NCBI GenBank assembly: GCA_020310875.1
Contig: CM035439.1
Span: forward strand, 141,864,139 to 141,928,138
Source of the DNA: Ceratopteris richardii
Taxonomy: Eukaryota > Streptophyta > Polypodiopsida > Polypodiales > Pteridaceae
DNA: 64,000 nt
Direction of reading: 5' to 3'
In this document: positions 54,925-64,000 of the stretch, in pieces
Position numbering within the stretch: position 1 is the stretch's first letter
Layout: each line of letters starts with the position of its first letter
The notes under the pieces: generated by a model
Seen by the model: the letters and a program-made list of their open reading frames with translations, nothing else
Told to the model about the DNA's origin: nothing
The model's database searches: none
Position numbers and translations under genes: made by a program

Positions 54925-57310
54925 GTGCTGCGAGGGGGGGTGGGCGTGGGTTTGAGAGGGGGGGTATTGAGAGAATTGGAGAGGGGGGGCTGGGGGGTGT
55001 TGCGCCGAGGGGGGGCGGGCGTGGGTTGAGAGGGGGGAGTATTGAGGGGTGATGAAGAGGGGGGGGCTGGGGGGTGCTGCGCCGAGGGGGGTTGTGAGGG
55101 GGGGGCGTGGGTTGGAGAGGGGGGGGTGTTGAGGTAATTGGAGAGGGGGGGGCTGGGGGGTGCTGCGCCGAGGGGGGTTGTGAGGGGGGGGCGTGGGTTG
55201 GAGAGGGGGAGGTGTTGAGGTAATTGGAGAGGGGGGGGCTGGGGGGTGCTGTGCCGAGGGGGGTCGTGAGGGGGGGGCGTGGGTTGGAGAGGGGGGGGTG
55301 TTGAGGTAATTGGAGGGGGGGGGGGCTGGGGGGTGCTGCGCCGAGGGGGGGCGGGAGGGGGGGGGCGGGCGTGGATTTGAGAGGGGGGGGGTTGATGATA
55401 TTGGAGAGGGGGGGCTGGGGGGTGTTGCGCCGAGGGGGGGCGGGCGTGGGTTGAGAGGGGGGGGTATTGAGGGGTGATGAAGAGGGGGGGGCTGGGGGGT
55501 GTTGCGCCGAGGGGGGTTGTGAGGGGGGGGCGTGGGTTGGAGAGGGGGGGGTGTTGAGGTAATTGGAGGGGGGGGGCTGGGGGGTGTTGCGCCGAGGGGG
55601 GGCGGGAGGGGGGGGCGGGCGTGGATTTGAGAGGGGGGGGGTTGATGATATTGGAGAGGGGGGGCTGGGGGGTGTTGCGCTGAGGGGAGGCGGGCGTGGG
55701 TTGAGAGGGGGGGGTATTGAGGGGTGATGAAGAGGGGGGGGGCTGGGGGGTGCTGCGCCGAGGGGGGTTGTGAGGGGGGGCGTGGGTTGGAGAGGGGGGG
55801 GTGTTGAGGTAATTGGAGGGGGGGGGCTGGGGGGTGTTGCGCCGAGGGGGGGCGGGAGGGGGGGGCGGGCGTGGATTTGAGAGGGGGGGGGGTTGATGAT
55901 ATTGGAGAGGGGGGGCTGGGGGGTGTTGCGCCGAGGGGGGGCGGGCGTGGGTTGAGAGGGGGGGGTATTGAGGGGTGATGAAGATGGGGGGGGGGGCTGG
56001 GGGGTGCTGCGCCGAGGGGGGTTGTGAGGGGGGGGCGTGGGTTGGAGAGGGGGGGGTGTTGAGGTAATTGGAGAGGGGGGGGGGCTGGGGGGTGCTGCGC
56101 CGAGGGGGGTCGTGAGGGGGGGGCGTGGGTTGGAGAGGGGGGGGTGTTGAGGTAATTGGAGGGGGGGGGCTGGGGGGTGCTGCGCCGAGGGGGGGCGGGA
56201 GGGGGGGGCGGGCGTGGATTTGAGAGGGAGGGGGTTGATGATATTGGAGAGGGGGGGCTGGGGGGTGTTGCGCCGAGGGGGGGGCGGGCGTGGATTTGAG
56301 AGGGGGGGGGTTGATGATATTGGAGAGGGGGGGCTGGGGGGTGTTGCGCCGAGGGGGGGCGGGCGTGGGTTGAGAGGGGGGGGTATTGAGGGGTGATGAA
56401 GAGGGGGGGGGCTGGGGGGTGCTGCGCCGAGGGGGGTTGTGAGGGGGGGGCGTGGGTTGGAGAGGGGGGGGTGTTGAGGTAATTGGAGAGGGGGGGGGCT
56501 GGGGGGTGCTGCGCCGAGGGGGGTCGTGAGGGGGGGGCGTGGGTTGGAGAGGGGGGGGTGTTGAGGTAATTGGAGGGGGGGGGCTGGGGGGTGCTGCGCC
56601 GAGGGGGGGCGGGAGGGGGGGGCGGGCGTGGATTTGAGAGGGGGGGGGTTGATGATATTGGAGAGGGGGGGCTGGGGGGTGTTGCGCCGAGGGGGGGCGG
56701 GCGTGGGTTGAGAGGGGGGGGTATTGAGGGGTGATGAAGAGGGGGGGGCTGGGGGGTGCTGCGCCGAGGGGGGTTGTGAGGGGGGGGCATGGGTTGGAGA
56801 GGGGGGGGTGTTGAGGTAATTGGAGGGGGGGGGCTGGGGGGTGTTGCGCCGAGGGGGGGCGGGCGTGGATTTGAGAGGGGGGGGGGTTGATGATATTGGA
56901 GAGGGGGGGCTGGGGGGTGTTGCGCCGAGGGGGGTTGTGAGGGGGGGCGTGGGTTGGAGAGGGGGGGGTGTTGAGGTAATTGGAGAGGGGGGGGGTATTG
57001 AGGGGTGATGAAGAGGGGGGGGCTGGGGGGTGCTGCGCCGAGGGGGGTTGTGAGGGGGGGGGCGTGGGTTGGAGAGGGGGGGGTGTTGAGGTAATTGGAG
57101 AGGGGGGGGCTGGGGGGTGCTGCGCCGAGGGGGGTCGTGAGGGGGGGGGCGGGCGTGGATTTGAGAGGGGGGGGGTTGATGATATTGGAGAGGGGGGGGC
57201 TGAGGGGTGTTGCGCCGAGGGGGGGCGGGCGTGGGTTGAGAGGGGGGGGTATTGAGGGGTGATGAAGGGGGGGGGCTGGGGGGTGCTGCGCCGAGGGGGG
57301 TTGTGGAGAT
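54925..57310. repeat. 2.4-kb G-rich minisatellite (C-rich on the coding strand)
   Basis: Roughly 30 units of about 70-85 bp share a core CTGGGGGGTG(C/T)TGCGCCGAGG flanked by G runs of 6-10. Three unit types differ in the linker: GTGTTGAGGTAATTGGA, GTATTGAGGGGTGATGAAG and GTTGATGATATTGGA. They alternate in patterns, so blocks of several units have been copied together. The plus strand has four or more G runs per unit. Long Pro-rich frames on the minus strand through this block arise because C-rich DNA lacks stops. Confidence 0.9.
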
Positions 57311-57854
57311 TGTTGAGGGGGATTGAGGGTGAGGGGGTGTGAAATGCTCTCCTTATTTCCTCCCTAGCACAACTTGGCACTGAAAATAAGAACGGAATTC
57401 CTGAGGATGGTGAAGCAAGAATGAGAAAAGAGGCCATATTATATAGGTGGTTCGAATGAGGGAGCACCTCTCAAGAAGGAGCGGACTAGCATAAAAAGGT
57501 GATAAAAAAGAGAGGAGATGACAATGTTAATCTCATCCATCCGAGAGACAAACAAAGGAAAGGGCAAAACTGAAAGTTACTTAGCAAAGCTATGAGCCAT
57601 TCAAGTGATGAATTTCTTTTTTATGAATTGATGAATTCTTGACTTTTTATTGATGGAAAAGAAAACATGCGCCCAAAATTGATAAAGAAAAGAAAAAAAA
57701 AAAATCGTGCGCCCAATTTTCGGATTTTCACCCAAAACTTGCGCCCAACAAATTTATGATTTTCATAAAAAACGACGCCCAACAATCCTGTGAGCTGATT
57801 ATTACTACTTATTAAAACAATCCAAAACCAACAAGATAAAGGAAAATGCAATGT
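57311..57854 (-). other. Spacer between Gypsy C integrase and the accessory ORF
   Basis: On the minus strand, TTGGGCGC-type words recur four times (about 57670-57790). A promoter-like CTATATAATATGG lies at about 57434-57446 just before the C-rich array, and could start a separate message for the accessory ORF. No gene. Confidence 0.45.
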
Positions 57855-60830
57855 TTATGATACTTGATAATAAGCCTTGAGTCTGGAAATGTTAACCAAA
57901 GGTAGGGTGTTGCCAGCGAGTGTTTCCAATTGCACTGCACCCCACTGCAACATCTTCGTAATGCGAAAGGGGCCTTCCCAGTGAGGGATCCATTTCCCTT
58001 TGTTTTGATTAGAAATTTGTGGTCTGTGTAGCAGGGCTAAATCTCCAGGCTTCAAATTGTTTTGCCATAGATTTTTGTCATGAGTCTCCTTCCTGTGTAA
58101 TTGCAGCTTCTCTAACTATTTGGATGCTAAAATTCTCGATTCTTCCAGTTTATGCAAAGCAGTTAGTCTTGCTGAAACTTCCATCCCATTTCTCTCTAGT
58201 GTTTCCGTTCTTATAGAGCCTCTGATAAATTCAAATGGTTCAATAGGAACCAAGCCATAAACTAATTGAAAGGGGGAATACCCAGTCTCTTTATAGGCCA
58301 GTCTGTATGCCCATAATGTACCCAGATAGGCCCGTCCCCAAGAGGTCGGCTGCAACATGCATTCTTTTCGCAACATTGAAATTAATACTTTGTTCGTTGA
58401 TTCGGCTTGTCCATTAGCTCGTGGGTAGTATGCACAAGAAGTCCTGTGCAAAATGCGATACCTGTTGGAAATTTCCTGAAATATTTTGTTAACAAAATGA
58501 GTACCCTGATCGGTACAGATTTCCAGCGGGCATCCAAATCTGCAAATGATGTTACAATACAAAAAGTCAGCCACTGTTTGTGCAGAGCAATCCGTTGATG
58601 CAATAGCTTCAACCCATTTTGTTGCGTAGTCCGTGGCTATCAGTAAGTACTTTTCCCTTTTTGGAAGTGCCGGAGGGTATATAGGCCCAACAAAGTCTAA
58701 TCCCCACTTCTCAAAGGGCTGCCAAGAAGTGGAAACTACCAAAGGGTGATGTCTTTGCTTGGTGGGTTTAGGTCCACACCTCTGGCACACATCACATGTT
58801 TTTCTCCAATTATCTGCATCCCTAAAGAGTGTAGGCCACCATAGACCAGCATCTAATATTCTCTGGCTCATGATATGCCCTGGAAGGTGCCCACCACCTG
58901 TTCCTTCATGTGCAAATTGCAGTATTTCCCTCACTTCATCTTCCTCTAAGCATTTCCTCATCCTGTCATCCTTGCCCTGTCTGTAGAGTTTACCCTGAAT
59001 GAAAGTATATGGTCTACTCTTGATAAGTAGCCTCTTTCTTAGTACAGCATTAGCACTTTCTGGATACAATCCAGTATTAATGAACTGCTTGATATCATCA
59101 TACCATCCTTTAGGTTGTATAGCAAACAAGTGTGCATCAGGGAAATCATCATTGATACCACTGGTTTGATCCTTCCTATTTATTCTGGACAAGTGATCTG
59201 CCATCACATTTTCTCTTCCTGGCTTATGGATTACCGAGAAGTCGAACTCTTGGAATAACAGTAACCACCTCCATATTCTACCCGTAGCATGTGGTTTGTT
59301 GAGTAAGTACTTGAGTGGTTGATGATCTGATATAATAATAAATTTTACCCCCAATAAGTAATGGCGGAATTTTTGAACTGCAAAGACCATTGCTAGTGCT
59401 TCCCTTTCGGTAGTACTGTAATTTCTTTCAGCCTTGGTCAAGATTCTACTGGCATATTGAATTGGCCTGTCCATTTTAAATTCTTCACTGGGTTGAGTCA
59501 GAACTGCTCCCACTGCATATGCACTAGCATCGACATGTATATGAAAGATTTTTGACCACTCCGGGGTGACCAAGATAGGAGCACACACTAGCCGTGACCT
59601 TAATGTCTGATATGCTTTTTCCTCCTCTTCTTCCCATTTGAAAGGTACTTCTTTACCTGTGAGTCTAGTCAGAGGTCTAGCTATCTCTGCATACATTTTT
59701 ATAAACCTTCTATGATAACCGGTATGCCCCAAAAAACTCTGGATCTCTTTAGGAGTTTTGGGTTTAGGTAACTTTAATATAGAAAGAATTTTGTCAGGAT
59801 CTGGGGCCATACCTTTAGCGGATACCACATGTCCTAAGAGGGTTCCTTCTGTCACAAGGAAATGACATTTATTTGGATTGAGCTTTAACTTAGTTTCTCT
59901 GCATCTTTGGAAAATATTCTGCAGCTGTCTCAGGTGTTGGTCCAAACAATCTAGATGAGTTTCTTTGTGAGATCCTGAAAATGAAGAGAAATCATCCATG
60001 AAGATTCTAAGTGATTCCAGCAATAAGGGGCCAAAAATGAGATTGACCGTTCTGTTAAATGTGGCTGGAGCATTTCTTAGCCCAAATGGCATTTTTACAT
60101 ACACATACGTTCCCCACGGCGTGATAAAAGCAGTCTTTTCACGATCCTCTGGGTGTATTGATATTTGATTATAGCCACTGAAGCCATCCATAAAACTATA
60201 TAGTGCATGCCCCGCCACTTCTTCAATGACCTGTTCTGCAAAAGGCATAGGGAACCCGTCTGGAATGGTCACCTTGTTGAGAGCTCTAAAGTCTACACAA
60301 ATCCTGATTTTATTGGTATTCTTCTTTGGTACTATAACCATAGGCGAGAGCCACTCTGAGTGTTCCACAGGAATGATGATTCCTGCATCTTCCATCTTTT
60401 GGATTTCCACATAGACCGCCTCGGCATACTTTGGATTGAGTCTATAACTCCTTCCTCTTATGGGTCTGGCTCCCTCAACCAGAGGAATTCTGTGCTCTCC
60501 ATAAGATGCAGGCACTCCTTCTAAGTCTTTATAATGCCAGGCAAAAACATCTGCATGCTGGGTTAAGAATGATTTTACCTTTTCCAGAAGCTTTGGGTGG
60601 CTCCACAACCAAGTGGCCACTAGAACTGGTTGATTATTGTTTTGGGTGCATAAATGTACTTCTTGAACCGGATTTCTTGTTACCAGATTATCTTCTTGTG
60701 CATCTGCTTCCTTGTCTTCTTCTACTAGCTTTTCGTGCATTGCTTCATAAGCAGGTGTATTTTGAACTTCGATGTTTTCCTCCTTGTCCTGCATCCATCC
60801 TGCGGGATTTCTTGAATTGGGAAAGAACAT
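57855..60830 (-). CDS. Gypsy C reverse transcriptase, RNase H and integrase
   Basis: RT has EWLSPMVIVPKKN, FMDGFSGYNQISIHPEDREK split here as FMDGFSGYNQ and ISIHPED, FGLRNAPATFNR and the catalytic box FMDDF (about 60850-59950). RNase H has HIHVDASAYAVGAVL, TEREALAMVF and ISDHQPLKYL (about 59545-59310). Integrase has a single HHCC module (HEGTGGGH ... CDVCQRCG, about 58910-58780), then WGLDFVGPIY, DQGTHF and RANGQAESTNK (about 58700-58385). Its C-terminal part near 58055-57855 (MKPGDLALLHRP, GPFRI) is the usual GPF/Y-type end. Fossil part. Confidence 0.9.
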
Positions 60831-60849
60831 TCAACCTCAGAATTTTTTA

Positions 60850-62825
60850 CCTTGCTTTTAGCTTGGGAAACTTCGTTATCTGATGTTGACACATCCTCCT
60901 CCGATTTGTATTTGAGGGGTATCTTCCTGCCCCTCCTGTGGTCAGTGATGGGCTCTCCCAATCCATCAACCTGGACCTTTCCTTTGTCTTCATCATAGCC
61001 TCCAATTGTACCAGGATTATCAAGAAAAATTCCAAAACAAGAAGAAGAGTTGCCGGCATGAAGCCAACTTAAAATATCCTCTTCTTCCTCAAAATCTATT
61101 TGGGGTTGATCCTCTGCTTCTGATTCCATGCAAATGCTCACTGTTTGCATCATACTAGTATTTCCTTGATTGTCTGGGCCTTCTTCTAAATGAATTTGTG
61201 TCGGCTCCTGCCCTTTCTTTTGTACCCACATGGTGTCCTTACCCCAATCATGAATGACACTGGCATGCCTCAGCCAAGGTCTTCCAATTAAGAGGGGAAA
61301 TCCTCCTTCAACCTGGGGCAATCTTAAAACCACAAAATCCAGGATAAATAGATTACCTTGTACTTCAAGTGGAACTTTTGGGATTACCCCTAAGGGCCTT
61401 ACTTTGCTCTGATCTGCCAAAGTGACCGTGAAATTTGCAGGTCTTGAAGGGTGGAGTCCAATCCTTTTCATGGTATGTTCAGGCATCAAATTAATGCCAG
61501 AACCACCATCTACAATAACACCTTGAAATTCATGGCCCTTGATTGATATTGTAAGCCGAGGGCTTTTATAATCTGTAAGGGGTGCTTCTCCCCTAATTAT
61601 CCCTTGATGTAAGATAGCAGTCTTAGCCACTAAGCTTGTCGTAGAAGCTTCATCAATTATCTGTAATAATTCTGACCTGAATTTCCCATCCATCTTTATT
61701 AAATCAAGAATACTAACCTCCTTTTTCATGGACTTGAGCAGTCTGGAGGCTTCTGATTCCTTAAGAGCTTGGGCTCCATTTGACTTATCCAACTCCTCAT
61801 GAGCCTTGCTGAATGCCTGTCCAATGACATCACTGGTACCTGTGCAATTTTCCTTTTTCCTTGTGTCTGCACTTGTGGTGGCTAGGTCTTCGGACACACC
61901 TTTGTCTCTGTTTAATCCATTAATCAATGATTCTTGACCCATGTCCACTGGAGCCTTCCCCTTGCTTCTTGTCTGCACAGTAAAAGAGTCAATTTCCTCT
62001 AACTGCACCACCCTGGTAGATGGTGACGACACCTTAACTTGATTTGCCATTTCTTCTTCCTGCACTGAAATCATTTGGATATGGGGCCCTGATGAAGAGG
62101 CTTGATTCTTAGGACAACAATTTGTATAATGGTCTCTGGCCTCAGGGCAGTTCCTGCAAGGAGGTGCATTCTCTGGTAGGGTGCACCTACTTTGGTAGTG
62201 CCCACATTCTCCACACCTGAAGCAAATAATTGGCCTTCTAGGCCCATTTGCAAGGTTAGTTCTTGGTCTAGGATTATAGTTATTACCTTGGTTTGTTGCT
62301 GCTGCCATTACATTTGCTGGTGGCAAGAGCCCGCCTTGTGTCCAGTATGTCGTTGTTTGTATTCCCCTTGATTGGCATTCATGGGCCTCATGCCCAATCT
62401 TTCTGCATAATTGGCAAGTCACATTTAGCAAAGGACATTCACTTACTATATGTCCTTGCTTACTGCACATGGAGCACCATAGTCCGTTCTTAATGCCGCC
62501 TCCTTTTAGTTCTTGCAACTCCTTCCTCAGCTGAGCTAGTTCCTCTGCTTGGGCTTCCTCTTCCTTTTGTAGCTTGAGGGCTTCAATCTCTCTTCTCAGC
62601 TGGGCTACAGTAGTCTCCTCCTCTGTATAGGGCTTATTCCTCTTCAAGCCTTCCACTTCCCTTCTTAACTGGCTCACTGGGTCCTCCAGTTCTGTACCAT
62701 ATGATAGTTGGGAAGACGTTGTACCATACTGGTGCCTTATTTGTTCCAAGCGGGTGGCCGTATTGATGAATTCCTCAACAGAGGTAGTAGGTAGCACCAA
62801 CTCTTTTATTTTGCATTGGGTGACT
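60850..62825 (-). CDS. Gypsy C gag tail, zinc knuckles and protease
   Basis: A coiled-coil region (SQLRREVEGLKRN, ELAQLRKELQEL; about 62680-62500) precedes a series of zinc-knuckle-like motifs: CSMCSKQGHIVSEC, CQLCRKIGHEAHEC, CFRCGECGHYQSRC and CRNCPEARDHYTNC (about 62470-62100). Several knuckles is more than the one or two usual in plant Gypsy gag. The protease (about 61570-61240) has VDGGSGINLM where most retropepsins have D-S/T-G, and ends LLIGRPWL. Gag packages the RNA; protease cuts the polyprotein. Fossil part. Confidence 0.8.
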
Positions 62826-63252
62826 TGCAACAGCGTAGCGATTACGACCACCACATGCTTGAGAGATGACTCTCCTCCCAACCAAATGCCTCTATATATA
62901 GCTCTCTCTAGGGGACTGCCTTCTTGGGCAGGTGGATGCTAATCATCCAAGTGTCAGCCATGTAACTACATGTGCGCCAAGTGTCCAGTGGATGCTTCTA
63001 GAAGGTTCTAGAGCTCTTTGGGCAAAATACTCTTCCCATGTACCTCATGGGGATTGAACCCAAGACCTCGTCCTTCACATCCTTGAGACTTAACCACTAA
63101 GCTAAGTGGATCACTTGTTCACAAGAGCACAAGACCTCCTAGTAAGTCTAAACTCGAGATCTTTGGTCATACACACGGATGACCAAACGATGTCCGATTT
63201 CAGATCTGTCTGAACCGGCCAGATCCTTGGATCATAGACTTACTTTATTACA
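62826..63252 (-). repeat. Chromovirus-like LTR, 427 bp
   Basis: On the minus strand it starts TGTAATAAAGTAAG after AAGGGGGGAAGAA and the CGAGGACGAAAATATTTTCC box, the typical 3' end of plant chromoviruses (Tekay/Reina type). A TATATATAG box lies near 62893-62901. It ends CGCTGTTGCA at 62826. The right end is clear, the left end is by TG...CA logic only. Confidence 0.65.
63045..63115 (-). ncRNA. tRNA-like Pol III promoter (SINE head) inside the LTR
   Basis: Minus strand: an A-box-like TAGCTTAGTGGTTAAG (about 63089-63104) is followed by a B-box GGTTCAATCC (63051-63060) at normal spacing. The anticodon-arm part does not fold as a tRNA, so a tRNA-derived SINE piece is more likely than a tRNA gene. 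Its limits inside the LTR are unclear. Confidence 0.5.
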
Positions 63253-64000
63253 TTCTTCCCCCCTTGGAAAATATTTTCGTCCTCGAAAATAGAGCTATAT
63301 ACATACTGTAGGCAACCCCCGAGCCTCATGTTCTAAAACTGGAAGAACATGGTCATGTTCTAGAACTGGAAGAACATGTCTCATCTCTGTGGTGGCATCC
63401 CTGCCCAAATGATTCAAAACACTATCTGATTTTATACTTTGATGAACGGGACAAAGTACAAACTAGTGAAGAATAATAAGGGTGGATCTAAACACATCCC
63501 TGGCCAATTCACAGTTTCTAGATGTGCGATCTAGGCACAAACATGTGAATTGGGTGGATTCAAATTACTAGTCCATTTCTAGGCATAACTGGTGCATGGA
63601 CTTAGTAATGAAGGTGGGATTCTTATCCCATGCAAGACTTTAAGAATTCTTGATTCACTTGAATTTGTTTTGGAGAACTTGAAGTTTTGGTTGTCCCCAA
63701 ACATCTAACTTGGATGTTTATACAATGGTTTACTTTGATCCAACAGTTACTTGATTTTTTCACCCGACTAGAGGACTACTCTGTCCCAATGAGTTGAAAA
63801 AAATCCTATGTAAACTGTAGGAGAAAGTTTACCATTTCGGTGGAATCATCCATACTAACTTTAGCAATTCAAATTCAAAATGAAAATTGTCCAACTTAGG
63901 ACTTTTTTCAAAGACTTTTAACTGAAAGTTCTTGGGAATTGTCAATCTGATGAGCAATTCCTAACTTCCCTATTCTAGAGTATACTGGACTCCAGGAAAT
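63253..64000 (-). mobile_element. 3' internal end of a chromovirus-like Gypsy element
   Basis: It begins with the polypurine tract and the CGAGGACGAAAAT box on the minus strand. Further out I see no coding frame, only AT-rich sequence and a 28-bp tandem duplication containing CATGTTCTA.AACTGGAAG (about 63330-63390). The rest of the element would be beyond the window. Confidence 0.5.

Larger units (their letters stand above)
57855..62825 (-). mobile_element. Ty3/Gypsy element C, gag-pol
   Basis: Minus-strand order is gag with zinc knuckles, protease, RT, RNase H, integrase. It differs from family A throughout. The gag start and 5' LTR are missing, since the sequence changes to an unrelated LTR at about 62826. 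RT and integrase are in one long open frame. The element appears mildly broken with one or two interruptions, so it is probably not old. The minisatellite and accessory ORF at 57310-52735 probably belong to its 3' end; no 3' LTR was identified. Confidence 0.85.

Noticed and set aside
54594-57467. 957- and 1351-residue Pro-rich proteins in two frames across the G-rich array
   Set aside because: C-rich repeats contain few stops in any frame. Only the part from the ATG at 54741 has non-repetitive domains, so only that is annotated.
63045-63115. Functional tRNA gene
   Set aside because: A- and B-box sequences are present, but the anticodon arm and acceptor stem do not pair.

Overview
The window is nuclear DNA of a land plant with a large, repeat-rich genome. 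Evidence: Ty3/Gypsy and Ty1/Copia LTR elements with plant-type pol, plant L1-type LINEs with a zinc-binding domain after the reverse transcriptase, a degraded hAT transposon, an arabinogalactan-protein-like locus, GT-AG introns and TATA promoters. There is no prokaryotic or organellar gene order. I cannot fix the lineage; a fern, lycophyte or gymnosperm would fit. Nearly everything is mobile DNA and nested insertions are common.

Layout. 1-8599: 3' three-quarters of a Gypsy element (A1), inserted in the tail of a Copia element whose LTR follows (8678-9389). 9390-13060: a primer-site minisatellite, an unrecognised coding remnant, a hAT fossil on the minus strand, an 85-bp tandem array and a MITE-like foldback. 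13466-19212: three decayed Copia pieces. 19213-20453: duplicated non-coding DNA. 20454-24909: a nearly full-length L1-type LINE (minus strand). 25000-30650: a degraded arabinogalactan-protein-like locus (minus strand) that has taken three further LINE insertions. 31420-31907: a fragment of a different LINE, cut by a second Gypsy A copy (A2, minus strand, 31908-42236) that carries extra reading frames between integrase and its 3' LTR.

43050-52473 is the most interesting part: a 9.4-kb unit bounded by 36-bp inverted repeats (34/36 identical). It carries four apparently intact genes. On the plus strand are a four-exon gene for an 857-residue DDE-type transposase candidate and an intronless gene for a 313-residue histone H3 variant. 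Converging from the other end on the minus strand are two spliced genes of unknown function (480 and 398 residues). A nested palindromic block lies where the transcription units meet. I read this as one autonomous DNA transposon that encodes its own histone H3-like protein. I know of no described plant transposon of this kind, but I could not search.

52735-62825 (minus strand): a third Gypsy element (C) with zinc-knuckle gag, protease, RT, RNase H and integrase, followed by a 2.4-kb C-rich/G-rich minisatellite and a Pro/Ser-rich coiled-coil ORF. 62826-64000: a 427-bp LTR with a tRNA-like Pol III promoter inside it, and the 3' internal end of a chromovirus-like element.

How the parts work together: only the 43-52 kb unit looks like a functional gene set. 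The H3 gene has its own TATA box 42 bp upstream of its start. The two inward-facing gene pairs would each be transcribed from their own end of the element. The LTR elements are treated as fossils; the host locus at 25.8-30.6 kb appears inactivated.
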